From positions 62,001 to 126,000 of the forward strand of contig PXQU01000014.1 of NCBI GenBank assembly GCA_003021785.1: DNA of 64,000 bases. Reading direction: 5' to 3'. Each line of letters starts with the position of its first letter. Position 1 is the first letter of the stretch. Shown in pieces: positions 52,566 through 61,744 of this stretch. The position numbers and the translations under genes were made by a program. Origin of the DNA: Halobacteriales archaeon QH_7_65_31 (GTDB lineage Archaea; Halobacteriota; Halobacteria; Halobacteriales; Haloarculaceae). The notes beneath the pieces were generated by a model, which saw only the letters and a list, made by a program, of their open reading frames with translations, made no database searches and was not told the origin of the DNA.

Positions 52566-53156
52566 ATGCTCGAAGTTCCCTTCCTCGTCGGCGGGCTGTT
52601 CGGCGTGCGTCACACGTTCGAGGCCGATCACGTCGCCGCCGTCGCCGCCCTCGTCGAGGACGGCAACCGCCCCGTGACCGCCGGGCTCGCGTGGGGTCTC
52701 GGCCACTGTCTCCCCGTCCTCGCGCTCGGTGGGCTGTTTCTCGCGCTCGGGGTCGAGCTTCCGCCCCTCGCGACCCGCGCCGTCGAGTTCGCCGTCGCCG
52801 TCCTGCTCGTCCTGCTCGGCGTGCGCGTCCTGTTCGACCGGCCGCCGATCGGCTCGCGGCTGTTCGACCGCGACCACACGGACGAGGCCTCCTTCCTCGT
52901 CGGTATCGTGCACGGCTTCGCCGGCAGCGGCGGTGTCGTCGTCGCCCTCACCGCCGCGGCCGGAAGCACCCTCGCGGGGGCCGGCTTCCTCGCCGGCTTC
53001 TCGGTCGCGACCGTCGTCGGGATGGGGCTCGCCTCGTGGGGTGTCGGTCGCGCAGTCGGGCGACTGCGACCGCTCCGGCTCGTCGCCGGTCTCGCCAGCG
53101 TCGCCGTCGGTCTCCTCCTCGGACTGGAGACGCTCGGTCTCGGGGTCGGGCTCTAA
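52566..53156 (+). CDS. NicO/HoxN-like nickel-cobalt permease
   Basis: 196 residues from the ATG at 52566; five or six membrane helices. The metal-permease signature RHTFEADHVAAVAALVEDG (HxxxxDH) is at the N-terminus, followed by GHCLPVLALGGLFLALGV and GIVHGFAGSGGVVVALTAAAGS. Divergent from cobY, so cobalt uptake for B12 is the natural reading. Shorter than HoxN (about 350), as in single-domain NicO relatives. Confidence 0.8.
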   Translation: MLEVPFLVGGLFGVRHTFEADHVAAVAALVEDGNRPVTAGLAWGLGHCLPVLALGGLFLALGVELPPLATRAVEFAVAVLLVLLGVRVLFDRPPIGSRLFDRDHTDEASFLVGIVHGFAGSGGVVVALTAAAGSTLAGAGFLAGFSVATVVGMGLASWGVGRAVGRLRPLRLVAGLASVAVGLLLGLETLGLGVGL

Positions 53157-53959
53157 CGGTTCGTCTCGAACCACTCGGTCGCGAACGCGAGCAGCGCTGG
53201 CTGATCGAACAGCGCGGCGTCGGCGTTCCCGACGGTCCCTGTCGCCGCGTCCTCGGGCCGCGTCTCGACGAACGCCTCCCCGCACGCAGCGAAATCCGAA
53301 TCGTCGTAGTCGGGTTCGGTGAAGGTGACCCACTCCCGTCGTCCGTCGACGAGGATCGGCGCGCCGGATTCAACGCGCCCAGCGTCGGTGTCGGCGAGGT
53401 GTTCCGCGAGATGGAGCGAGGTGTTTCGACCCCAGTCACAGCCGAGCATGAGCACCCGTCCACCGAGCTCGCGTACGGTCGCAAGAGGCGACGCCGGTCC
53501 CATCCCGTCGTCGAGCGGGTGGTCGGCGACGATCCGGTCGGCGTCCGGCCCGAGCGCGGCGACGGAGTAGAGCGGGTGATCGCTCCGAACCGCTGTGTCG
53601 TACGTGCGGAGACAGTCGGGAATCGCGCCCATCCCGCTCGTCGGCGTGGCGTCGGGGCGGTAGCCCGGACGCTTCGCGCGAATCGGGCCGTACCACGACT
53701 CCGGCACGGGCGGGTTCGAGAACTTCGCCGGGTCCATCAGCTGTGGCGAATGCGTCGGCACGACGAGCGTTCCGTCCGGGACTGCGGTCCGAAGCCCCTC
53801 GATCACCCCCTGTGCCCCGCCGGGGACCCATCCCAGCGACGAGAGCGACGAGTGGACGAACAGCGTGTCGTCGCGCTCGACCCCGAGCGCCGCGAGATCG
53901 TCGGCGATGCGGTCTGACGTGACGGGGGCGTCGACGCTCGCGACCAGCTCTTCGGACAT
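53153..53959 (-). CDS. AAC(3)-family N-acetyltransferase
   Basis: 268 residues from the ATG at 53959. Family motifs: FVHSSLSSLGWVPGGAQGVIEGL, GTLVVPTHSPQL, SGMGAIPDCLRT, SDHPLYSVAALGPDA, MLGCDWGRNTSLHLAEH. Acetyl-CoA-dependent antibiotic-type acetyltransferases; in archaea the natural substrate is unknown. Convergent with the permease gene, 4-nt overlap. Confidence 0.85.
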   Translation of the reverse strand: MSEELVASVDAPVTSDRIADDLAALGVERDDTLFVHSSLSSLGWVPGGAQGVIEGLRTAVPDGTLVVPTHSPQLMDPAKFSNPPVPESWYGPIRAKRPGYRPDATPTSGMGAIPDCLRTYDTAVRSDHPLYSVAALGPDADRIVADHPLDDGMGPASPLATVRELGGRVLMLGCDWGRNTSLHLAEHLADTDAGRVESGAPILVDGRREWVTFTEPDYDDSDFAACGEAFVETRPEDAATGTVGNADAALFDQPALLAFATEWFETNR

Positions 53960-54000
53960 ACCCGTTGCGAGTCGGGAGCCGGTGATAGGCCTTCCGCGTG

Positions 54001-55077
54001 TCAGAACATCGCACGCAGCTGCTCGCGAGAGAGGAGACTCGACGGCTCGTCCATGTGGACGCCGATCTCGCCGGAGAACGCGCGTAGGCCGAGCCGCTGG
54101 AGCGGCGCGGGCACGTCGTAGCCGGCCCGGATCGCGTGGCCGAGCCGGATCTCCCGCCGGAGGTCCTCGCGCCACGCCGACTCGTACGCGGACAGCGTCC
54201 CGGGATCGGTCGGATCGACGGTCCGAGCGGCGTGGTCGGCGCTGCGCATCCCGTAGAGGATTCCGCCGCCGGTGAACGGCTTGGTCTGTCCGGCCGCGTC
54301 ACCGACGAGCAGCGACCGTTCCCCGATGCTCCGCGATGCGGGACCGACGGGAATCAGTCCCGAACACCGGCGGTCGATGGTCGCGTCGTAGCCGGCGGTG
54401 AGCCGGTCGAACCGAGCGTTGAGCGCATCGCCCGGCGAGACGGCGAGTCCGTACTCGACGCCCGCATCGCCGCGCGGAATCCGCCACGCGAAGAAGCCGG
54501 GGACGGTCAGATGCACGTCGACGAACGCCTCGTCGTCCGGGTCGGCGTCGAAGCCGAGCACGCCGTGAAGGAACTCGTCCGGCTCGGGGATGTCACACTG
54601 CTCGCGGACGCGCGAGCGCGGCCCGTCTGCGCCGACGACCATCCTCGTCTCGTGGCTCTCGACGTCGTCGGGACCACGTACAGTTACCGTCACCGAGTCG
54701 CGCCCCTCCTCCACGGCGGTGACGGTGTGACCGTCACGCACGTCCGCGCCGGCGTCACTCGCCGCGCGTGCGAGCACGCGGTCGAGTTCGACCCGATCGA
54801 CGGCGTTCGAGATCGGCTCGTCGCGATAGAACGGGTACGACGGCGAGTCGGGACCGCCGAGATGGAAGCGCGCGCCCCGAATGGCGTTCTGGAACAGCTC
54901 GCTGCGATGCGTCTCGGGAACGTACTCCCACACGTCGAGGCTCACGTGCCCGGAGCAGGCGAGCGGCTCACCGATCGATCCCTGCTCGAAGACGAGCACG
55001 TCGTGGCCCCGCTCGCTCGCGGCACGGGCGAACCGGGACCCGGCGGGACCGGCTCCGACGACGACGAAATCGCGCAT
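54001..55077 (-). CDS. Geranylgeranyl-reductase-family flavoprotein
   Basis: 358 residues. FAD site FVVVGAGPAGSRFARAASERGHDVLVFEQ, CSGHVS (conserved Cys of the family), VGADGPRSRVRE, and LLVGDAAGQTKPFTGGGILYGMRSA. Such enzymes saturate isoprenoid chains of archaeal lipids or quinones. Substrate not determinable here. Confidence 0.87.
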   Translation of the reverse strand: MRDFVVVGAGPAGSRFARAASERGHDVLVFEQGSIGEPLACSGHVSLDVWEYVPETHRSELFQNAIRGARFHLGGPDSPSYPFYRDEPISNAVDRVELDRVLARAASDAGADVRDGHTVTAVEEGRDSVTVTVRGPDDVESHETRMVVGADGPRSRVREQCDIPEPDEFLHGVLGFDADPDDEAFVDVHLTVPGFFAWRIPRGDAGVEYGLAVSPGDALNARFDRLTAGYDATIDRRCSGLIPVGPASRSIGERSLLVGDAAGQTKPFTGGGILYGMRSADHAARTVDPTDPGTLSAYESAWREDLRREIRLGHAIRAGYDVPAPLQRLGLRAFSGEIGVHMDEPSSLLSREQLRAMF

Positions 55078-55130
55078 ACTCCTCCTTCACGAGGTCGAGT
55101 AAATGTCTTTCAGTCGAGTCGGCCCGCGGC

Positions 55131-55664
55131 TCACTCGCCGTCGCCCAACAGCCGACGCAGCAGAATCAGGGCGACCAGTCCGACGGCGATGCCCGCCAGC
55201 ACGCGTAGCCCCTCGTCGTCGTCCGACAGCGTCGCGGCCGGCTCTCGCTCCGCGGCGGTTCGGGTCTCGGTCTCCTCGTCGGGCGTCTCCACCGACGGCT
55301 CTGTCTCGACTGCTTCGACCTCAACCTCGGTCTCCCCCGCGCTCTCTTTCGCCTGCGCCGTCGCCGTTACTGCGATCTCCGTCTCGTCGCCGTCCGTCTC
55401 CGTTCCGTCGGCTTCTCGGCTCTCCTCGTCGCCGTCCGGCTCCCACGTCTCGCGCTCCGCCTCGCGTTCCGGGAGCCACCAGACGACGTCGTTCCCGTCG
55501 GTCTCGCGGTCAAGCAGCCCGTCGTCGGCGAGCCGCTGGAGCCGTGTTCGCGTGGTCCCCCGCGTCACCGGCAGGTGGCCGGCGACCTCGGTGGTCGTCA
55601 TCTGCGGCGCGCTGTTCGATCGTAACAGTTCGAGAATCGTCTCGTCGTCCACGGCCGTGCTCAT
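55131..55664 (-). CDS. Winged-helix protein with C-terminal membrane anchor
   Basis: 177 residues. MarR-like HTH at about 5-65 (ETILELLRSNSAPQMTTTEVAGHLPVTRGTTRTRLQRLADDGLLDRE). A long Glu/Thr-rich acidic linker. A C-terminal helix (VLAGIAVGLVALILLRRLL) would anchor it in the membrane. Membrane-tethered regulator, family common in haloarchaea. Confidence 0.75.
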   Translation of the reverse strand: MSTAVDDETILELLRSNSAPQMTTTEVAGHLPVTRGTTRTRLQRLADDGLLDRETDGNDVVWWLPEREAERETWEPDGDEESREADGTETDGDETEIAVTATAQAKESAGETEVEVEAVETEPSVETPDEETETRTAAEREPAATLSDDDEGLRVLAGIAVGLVALILLRRLLGDGE

Positions 55665-55694
55665 ACTCAGACGAAGGACGGCCGCTAACTTAAG

Positions 55695-56708
55695 CTACCG
55701 AGCCGATACTATCCGTCGAGGGAACGGCTCGTCAGCGTACTCCGCCCCGAAGAACGCGCCGACGGTCACCGTCCGGTCTGTCCCGAACCGGAGCGCGATC
55801 TCCGGCCGTGGCCAGTCGTACTCGGTCGAATCGAGTCGCTCACGGCTCACGTCGACCGTGTTGTTCCCCGGCGCGATATACATCGTCTCCTCGGGCGCGA
55901 GCGGCTCGTCGAGCCCCGCGTCCAGCCCCGCGAAGGTCGCGTTGAGGGCGCTGTCTCCGGTGTTCGTCACTTCGAGAATCCCCTCCTCGTTCACGACCGA
56001 GACGGACGGCGCGTCGTCGGTCCAGTCGGGCTCGGCCGCGGTCGCGGAGCCGACCTCGGTGAGTCTGGTCTCGATGCTCACCGACAGCTCCCGGCCCTGT
56101 GTCTGCTGTGTCAGGTCGATGTCGATGTGGCGAATACGACCCGCGGCGTCCACGAGCATCCGTCCGTCGACCGTTCCGTTCACGCGGGCGGTCCGGAACT
56201 CGGTCGCCTGATACTCGCGCACGGTGACGCCGTTCCACTCCGTCCCGCCGACCGCGTCGAAGGCGATCTGCGAGAGGATCGTGCCCGGGAACTGCTCGGC
56301 CGCACGGAGCGTGCTCCCCGTCTGTGAGTTTCCGATGGCGACAGAAAGATTGCCGGCGAGCGTTCCGTAGCTGGTCTGGTCGCCTCGCTGCGTCCGAACC
56401 GCGGCGGCGTCATCCTCACGCCACACTGCGCGGCTCGCATCGCCGTTCGTCTGGGTCGCTATCGTTCCCGACGCTCCGCTGTGTATCTCGAACGTGCCCG
56501 TCCCCTGTTCGCTCTCGACGGTCTGCTCGTAGCTGTAGCGACTCGACGCGACGGCCTCTTGATGGGTCTGGACCGCGACAGAGACGTTCGCGACGCCCGT
56601 CTCGTTGTACCCGTCCGCGATCGGCCCGGTCGTCGTGTCCCCCACCAGCCCGCCACAGCCGGCGAGCGCGACTGCCAGAAACACCGCCACGACGGCGTAT
56701 CGGTTCAT
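55695..56708 (-). CDS. Haloarchaeal lipoprotein (DUF7537-like)
   Basis: 337 residues from the ATG at 56708. Lipobox AVFLAVALAGCGG gives a lipid-anchored exported protein. The body has repeated beta segments (YSYEQTVESEQGTGTFEI, VREYQATEFRTARVNGTVDGRMLVD) like outer-surface LppX/LolA-like barrels. C-terminal Ig-like part. Function unknown. Confidence 0.75.
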   Translation of the reverse strand: MNRYAVVAVFLAVALAGCGGLVGDTTTGPIADGYNETGVANVSVAVQTHQEAVASSRYSYEQTVESEQGTGTFEIHSGASGTIATQTNGDASRAVWREDDAAAVRTQRGDQTSYGTLAGNLSVAIGNSQTGSTLRAAEQFPGTILSQIAFDAVGGTEWNGVTVREYQATEFRTARVNGTVDGRMLVDAAGRIRHIDIDLTQQTQGRELSVSIETRLTEVGSATAAEPDWTDDAPSVSVVNEEGILEVTNTGDSALNATFAGLDAGLDEPLAPEETMYIAPGNNTVDVSRERLDSTEYDWPRPEIALRFGTDRTVTVGAFFGAEYADEPFPRRIVSAR

Positions 56709-56780
56709 ATCTACCCATCCGCTGAGAGCCAATTAAGAACGTTGGTCGGCCCGCGCGTCGGGATCAGAGCGGTCGGAGGA

Positions 56781-56895
56781 CTAATCGTCCGCCGTCCCGT
56801 GCGTTCGCAGTCGGGACGACCACTTTGCCGTCCCGCACGTTCGTGTCCGGGCTGACTGACCATCTGCCGTCCCGTGCGTTCACAGTCGGGACGAC
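56781..56895. repeat. Tandem hairpin repeats behind uvrA
   Basis: Three imperfect units of about 36-40 bp (56781-56820, 56821-56856, 56857-56895). Each has GCCGTCCC(G/C)...CGTTC followed by a GTCCGGG- or GTCGGGAC-like arm. Units 1 and 3 form CGTCCCG/CGGGACG stem-loops. The uvrA 3' end itself (AATCGTCTGCCG...GCGTTCG) resembles one more unit. Could act as an RNA 3'-end structure. Confidence 0.55.
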
Positions 56896-59855
56896 TAATC
56901 GTCTGCCGCCGGCGCGTTCGCCTCCTTCAGCTCGTGTCTGCGACTGTCAGCACGCGGCCCGTCTAACTCGATGGCAGGGAGCAGATCGCGCAGATACCGC
57001 CCGGTGTGGGAGTCGTCAGTCCGCGCGACCGCCTCGGGCGTCCCCTCGGCGACCAGCGAGCCGCCGTGTTCACCGCCCTCCGGCCCCAGATCGACGATGT
57101 GGTCGGCGTTCTTCACGAGGTCCAGCTCGTGTTCCACGACGGCGACGGTGTTGCCGTCGTCGGTCAGCCGCTGAAGCACCTCGATGAGCTTGCGCTCGTC
57201 CGCCGAGTGGAGTCCCGTCGTCGGCTCGTCGAGCAGATACAGCGTCTCGCCTTTGTCCTGTTTCCCCAGCTCCTCGGCCAGCTTCACGCGCTGGGCTTCC
57301 CCCCCGGAGAGGGTCGTCGAGGGCTGGCCGAGTCGCATATATCCCAGTCCGACGTCCTTCAGCAGCTGGAGCCGACGGCGGAGCCCGCTGTGTGACTCGA
57401 AGAACTCGTACGCCTCGTCTACCTCCATCCCGAGCACGTCGGAGATGGTCTTCTCCTTGTAGCTCACGTCCAGCGTCTCGTCGTTGTAGCGGTCCCCGTC
57501 ACACTCCTCGCAGGGGACGTGCACGTCTGAGAGGAAGTTCATGTCAATCTTGACGGTCCCCTGCCCGCCACAGGCCTCACACCGGCCCCCCTTCACGTTG
57601 AACGAGAAGCGGCCCTTCTCGTAGCCGCGCTGTTTCGCCAGCTTCGTCTCGGCGAACAGCTCGCGGATGTGGTCGAAGACCCCCGTGTACGTCGCCGGGT
57701 TCGACCGCGGCGTTCGACCGATGGGCGACTGATCGATGAGCCGGACGCCGCGAATCTGGTCGATACCCTCGATGTCGTCGTGCTCGCCGGGGTTCACGTC
57801 GCTGTCGTTCATCCGCTTGCGAAGCCCCTTGTAGAGGATTTCGTGCAGCAACGTCGATTTGCCTGAGCCGGAGACCCCCGTGATAGCGGTGAAACAGCCC
57901 AGCGGGAGATCCACGTCGAGATCGTCGAGATTGTGCTGGCGCGCGCCCCGTATCGTCAGGTGGCCATCCGGCGCTCGTCGCTCGTCTGGGACGGGGATCG
58001 CCCGCTCGCCGGAGAGATACTCACCGGTGACCGACTCGTCTGCGTCCATAATCGCAGACACGTCGCCGTGAGCGACGATCTCACCGCCGCGCTTGCCCGG
58101 GCCAGGGCCCATGTCGATGACGTTGTCCGCACGCCACATCGTCTCCTCGTCGTGTTCGACCACGAGCAGGGTGTTGCCCAGATCGCGAAGCCCTTCGAGC
58201 GTGTCGAGCAGCTTGTCGTTGTCGCGCTGATGCAGGCCGATCGACGGCTCGTCGAGCACGTAGAGCACGCCGACGAGTCCGGAGCCGACCTGCGTCGCGA
58301 GCCGGATCCGCTGGCTCTCGCCCCCGGAGAGGGTGGCGGCCTCGCGGTCGAGCGTGAGATACTCCAAGCCGACCTCCTCCATGAAGCCGAGCCGCGCGCG
58401 AATCTCCTTGCAGATCTCCGCCGCGATGGTGCGCTCGCGGTCGGTCAGCTCGGCTTCGAACCCGTCGAAGTACGCCAGTGCGTCACCGATGGACAGCTCG
58501 TTGATCTCGGTGATGTCGGTCCCGTTGACGAGGACGGCCCGCGATTCGGGGCGGAGCCGCGTCCCCTCGCAGGCCGGGCAGGTCGTCGTCGCCATGTACT
58601 CCTCGATGTGGTCGCGCGCGCGGTCGGAGTCCGTCTCGACGTGTCGCCGCGAGAGGTTCCCCATCACGCCCTCGAACCGCTCGGACTTCTCGCGCACGCC
58701 GTTCTTCGTGCGCCACGAGAACTCCACGATCTCGTCGGTCCCGTAGAGGAACTGCTCGCGGATCTCCTCGTCCAGCTCCTCGAACGGCGTTTCGACGCTC
58801 ACGCCGAAATGCTCCGCGACGTTGTCGATCTGTCGCTGGTAGTACTTCCGGTCGTACGACCACGGCTCGAACACGCTCTTCAGCGGCTTCGAGGGGTCCT
58901 GTACGACGAGCCGCTCGTCCACGCTCTTGGACTCGCCGATCCCCTCGCACTCGGGACACGCGCCGTGGGGGCTGTTGAACGAGAACGAGCGCGTCTCCAG
59001 CTCCGGGAGATCGATCCCACAGCGGGTACAGGCCAGCTCCTCGGAGAAGGTGACGACGAGCCGGTCGTCGCCCTCGCCGGCGAGATCGCCGGTCGAACGC
59101 GTCTCACGACCCAGATCGGTCTCCTCGGGCGGGTCCGGAACGATGAGCTTCAACGCGCCGTCGGCCTCCACTAATGCGGTCTCGACGGAATCCGTGATCC
59201 GCGAGCGAGACTCAGCCGAGAGCTTCACGCGGTCGACCACGAGATCGACGGTGTGGTTGTAGTTCTCGTCCAGATCGGGGCGATCCGTCGTCAGGTCGTA
59301 CGCCTCACCGTCGACCTCGACGCGGGCGTACCCCTCGCTCACGAGGTCGTCGAACCGCTCCTCGAAGGCCCCCTTCTGATCGCGAACGACGGGTGCGGCG
59401 ATCTTCGCACGGGTCCCCTCCGGCAGTTCGAGCAGCCGGCTCACCATGTTCTGTGCCGACTGCTCGCCGACGGGACGGCCACACTCCGGACAGTGCGGAT
59501 TCCCGATGCGGGCGTACAGCAGTCGGAGGTAGTCGTGAAGCTCGGTGACGGTTCCGACCGTCGAACGGGGGTTGTTGGCGGCGTTCTTCTGATCGATCGA
59601 GATAGCGGGCGAGAGCCCCTCGACGTTCTCGACCTGCGGCTTGTCCATCTGCCCGAGGAAGTTCCGCGCGTACGCGGAGAGCGATTCGATGTAGCGGCGC
59701 TGACCCTCCGCGTAGACGGTCTCGAAGGCGAGCGAGGATTTCCCCGATCCCGACAGCCCCGTGACGACGGTGAACGAGTCGCGGGGAATCTCGGTATCGA
59801 TGTCCTTGAGGTTGTGTTCCTCTGCCCCACGGACCTCGATGTGCTCTTTACTCAT
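56895..59855 (-). CDS. uvrA: Excinuclease ABC subunit A
   Basis: 986 residues. Two ABC modules: Walker [41 protein letters not shown] near the N-terminus and [12 protein letters not shown] in the second half. Signatures [15 protein letters not shown] and [16 protein letters not shown]. Zinc modules [16 protein letters not shown] and CEACGGQG...CEECDG. Recognises bulky DNA lesions with UvrB. Typical length; monocistronic. Confidence 0.96.
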   Translation of the reverse strand: MSKEHIEVRGAEEHNLKDIDTEIPRDSFTVVTGLSGSGKSSLAFETVYAEGQRRYIESLSAYARNFLGQMDKPQVENVEGLSPAISIDQKNAANNPRSTVGTVTELHDYLRLLYARIGNPHCPECGRPVGEQSAQNMVSRLLELPEGTRAKIAAPVVRDQKGAFEERFDDLVSEGYARVEVDGEAYDLTTDRPDLDENYNHTVDLVVDRVKLSAESRSRITDSVETALVEADGALKLIVPDPPEETDLGRETRSTGDLAGEGDDRLVVTFSEELACTRCGIDLPELETRSFSFNSPHGACPECEGIGESKSVDERLVVQDPSKPLKSVFEPWSYDRKYYQRQIDNVAEHFGVSVETPFEELDEEIREQFLYGTDEIVEFSWRTKNGVREKSERFEGVMGNLSRRHVETDSDRARDHIEEYMATTTCPACEGTRLRPESRAVLVNGTDITEINELSIGDALAYFDGFEAELTDRERTIAAEICKEIRARLGFMEEVGLEYLTLDREAATLSGGESQRIRLATQVGSGLVGVLYVLDEPSIGLHQRDNDKLLDTLEGLRDLGNTLLVVEHDEETMWRADNVIDMGPGPGKRGGEIVAHGDVSAIMDADESVTGEYLSGERAIPVPDERRAPDGHLTIRGARQHNLDDLDVDLPLGCFTAITGVSGSGKSTLLHEILYKGLRKRMNDSDVNPGEHDDIEGIDQIRGVRLIDQSPIGRTPRSNPATYTGVFDHIRELFAETKLAKQRGYEKGRFSFNVKGGRCEACGGQGTVKIDMNFLSDVHVPCEECDGDRYNDETLDVSYKEKTISDVLGMEVDEAYEFFESHSGLRRRLQLLKDVGLGYMRLGQPSTTLSGGEAQRVKLAEELGKQDKGETLYLLDEPTTGLHSADERKLIEVLQRLTDDGNTVAVVEHELDLVKNADHIVDLGPEGGEHGGSLVAEGTPEAVARTDDSHTGRYLRDLLPAIELDGPRADSRRHELKEANAPAADD

Positions 59856-59948
59856 TACGTCGTGTGAGGGACGCGCGAACGGAAACCCTGTCGGTCGTTC
59901 GTCAGACAGTGGCGAGTGCTTATCAGTCCTCAGCGAGACGACGCGACC

Positions 59949-60521
59949 ATGGTCCCCGACGACATCAGCGGCATCGAACTGACGGACTCGCGATACACCG
60001 TCACGCAGAGTCTGATTCGGAACAAGTACAGAGCGACGGATTCAGCCGGCGACGTCGTCTTACGCGGCAAGCAGAAGCTGTTCAAGCTGAAAGAGGAGTT
60101 CCCGTTTATCGATAGCGACGGGACGGACGTGTTCACGGTCACGGCCGGCGGTATCCTCGACGTGGCGGGCGACTACATGCTCACCGACGCCCAGACCGGC
60201 GAGGATCTCGTCGTCCTCGACAACGACTACTCCCTGCTTCAGGACACGTGGACGGTGCGTGCTGCCGACGACGAGCGCGCGCTCGCGAAGATCGACTCTC
60301 GCGGCGCGTTGGTGACGCTCGCGCGCAACGGGCTCCCGTTCGGCTTCCTCATCCCGCACAAGTACGAGATCACCGACGCCGACGGTAACCACGTGGGCAG
60401 TATCAGCGGACAGTTCTCGCTCCGTGACACCTACGAGATCGAACTGGACGACACGAGCGACGTGCCGAAAGAGCCGGTCGTCGCGGCCGCGATGGTCATC
60501 GACGCGATCCAAGAGAACTGA
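59949..60521 (+). CDS. LURP-one-related (YxjI-like) protein
   Basis: 190 residues from the ATG at 59949. The tubby-like beta pattern is visible: [94 protein letters not shown]. Function unknown in archaea. Divergent from uvrA. Confidence 0.75.
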   Translation: MVPDDISGIELTDSRYTVTQSLIRNKYRATDSAGDVVLRGKQKLFKLKEEFPFIDSDGTDVFTVTAGGILDVAGDYMLTDAQTGEDLVVLDNDYSLLQDTWTVRAADDERALAKIDSRGALVTLARNGLPFGFLIPHKYEITDADGNHVGSISGQFSLRDTYEIELDDTSDVPKEPVVAAAMVIDAIQEN

Positions 60522-60559
60522 GCGGTACGCGAGGGCGACACGGCTCCGATGACGGGTCG

Positions 60560-60820
60560 TCACTCGGCGCCGACTTTCGTCGTCACGCGGAACCGATCCG
60601 GCGGATCGAGGATGCCGCCGACCGTACCGGTCGCGTGGATGACCGTGACGAGCGGGGAAAGCGGGAGCGCAAGCACCAGATAGCGGTGGCCCTTCCCGTA
60701 GTAGACGACCCCTCGGACGAACCAGAACGCCGTGAAGAGCGCCAGCCCCACCGACGCCGCGAGGAACGCGGCGCTGTGGCCGACGGAGGCCCCGAGCGCC
60801 GACAGCGGAATTACGACCAC
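60560..60820 (-). CDS. Small membrane protein, start uncertain
   Basis: 86 residues with a GTG at 60820. Two membrane helices (IPLSALGASVGHSAAFLAASVGLALFTAFWFV, YLVLALPLSPLVTVIHATG) and a VTTKVGAE end. The frame stays open back to the SDR stop at 60965 without an ATG, and the codons just before 60820 (LSPIVLV) belong to the helix, so a non-ATG start or a lost start is likely. Hypothetical. Confidence 0.5.
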   Translation of the reverse strand: MVVIPLSALGASVGHSAAFLAASVGLALFTAFWFVRGVVYYGKGHRYLVLALPLSPLVTVIHATGTVGGILDPPDRFRVTTKVGAE

Positions 60821-60964
60821 CAGTACGATCGGTGACAGGTCCCGAGTATCAGTGCGATGCGTTCCGTGTTCGTGACGACCGGCTTCGTCCTCGGGATGTA
60901 TGAATGGCCGCGCCGATTCGGCACGCTCGCCCGGTTCAGTGCCGTTCGCGCCCGTCCGCCCGTT

Positions 60965-61705
60965 TCAGACCGTCTCCGGGAGCCAGCCGCCGTCGACCTC
61001 GACGTTCTCGCCCGACAGATAGCCGGCGGCCTCAGAACAGAAGAACAGGGTCGGCGCGATCAGGTCGTCGTAGGTCGCCCAGCGACCGCGGGGGGCCTCC
61101 TCGGGGAACTCGTCGGAGCTTTCGATGACGTACGGCGAGACGGCGTTGACGGTGACGTTGTCGTCCTGCGTGTCGGCGGCGAGCATCCGGGTGAACATCA
61201 ACACGCCGGCCTTCGCGACGAAGTACGGGAAGTTCTCCGGCGAGACCAGCCCCTTGTCGGCGGAGGCGTAGCCGATGTTGACGATGCGGCCCCAGCCCTG
61301 CTCGCGCATCGGCCCGAGCGCGCGCCGCGAGCAGAGCACCGTCGCCTCGTAGTTGGTCGCCGTCACCTCTCGCCAGCGCGACCACTCGACGGTCTCCCAG
61401 TGGGCCGGCTCGAAGTCGCCGACGTTGTTGACGAGCAGGGTCACCGGTCCCAGCGCCGCCTCGATCGCAGCGAACAGATCGTCGACGAGATCGGGATCGG
61501 TCAGGTCGGCGGAGACCGCTTCCGACTGGACGCCCTTCTCGCGGATGTCGGCGGCCGTCTCGCGGGCCGCCTCGCCGCTCGTGTTGTAGTGGACGGCGAT
61601 GTCCGCGCCGCAGTCGGCCAGCGCGAGGGCGAACTCGCGGCCGAGACCGCGGGCAGCACCGGTGACGAGCGCGACTCGCCCGTCGAGGTCGGGAAGGAGT
61701 TCCAT
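60965..61705 (-). CDS. Short-chain dehydrogenase/reductase
   Basis: 246 residues. NAD(P) site VALVTGAARGLGREFAL, VNNVG, catalytic YFVAKAG, and C-terminal EVDGGWLPETV. The usual catalytic Ser region reads NIGYASADKG. FabG-like; substrate unknown. Confidence 0.88.
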   Translation of the reverse strand: MELLPDLDGRVALVTGAARGLGREFALALADCGADIAVHYNTSGEAARETAADIREKGVQSEAVSADLTDPDLVDDLFAAIEAALGPVTLLVNNVGDFEPAHWETVEWSRWREVTATNYEATVLCSRRALGPMREQGWGRIVNIGYASADKGLVSPENFPYFVAKAGVLMFTRMLAADTQDDNVTVNAVSPYVIESSDEFPEEAPRGRWATYDDLIAPTLFFCSEAAGYLSGENVEVDGGWLPETV

Positions 61706-61744
61706 ACCGCCCGGACGTGCGCCCGGAAGATATGTCTACGGGAC

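Noticed and set aside
47936-53156. Cobalamin riboswitch before the cob genes
   Set aside because: The divergent 79-nt gap between cobY and the permease is too short, and no B12-box-like sequence was seen.
52178-53917. 579-residue plus-strand open frame over cobY, the permease and AAC(3)
   Set aside because: Arg-rich shadow overlapping three genes with recognisable motifs.
54136-56211. 691-residue plus-strand open frame
   Set aside because: Antisense to the flavoprotein, HTH and lipoprotein genes; Ser/Arg-rich without domains.
60821-60964. N-terminal extension of the small membrane protein at 60560
   Set aside because: The frame is open but has no ATG and reads polar, His/Arg-rich residues before the first helix, so I kept the GTG start and flagged it as uncertain.
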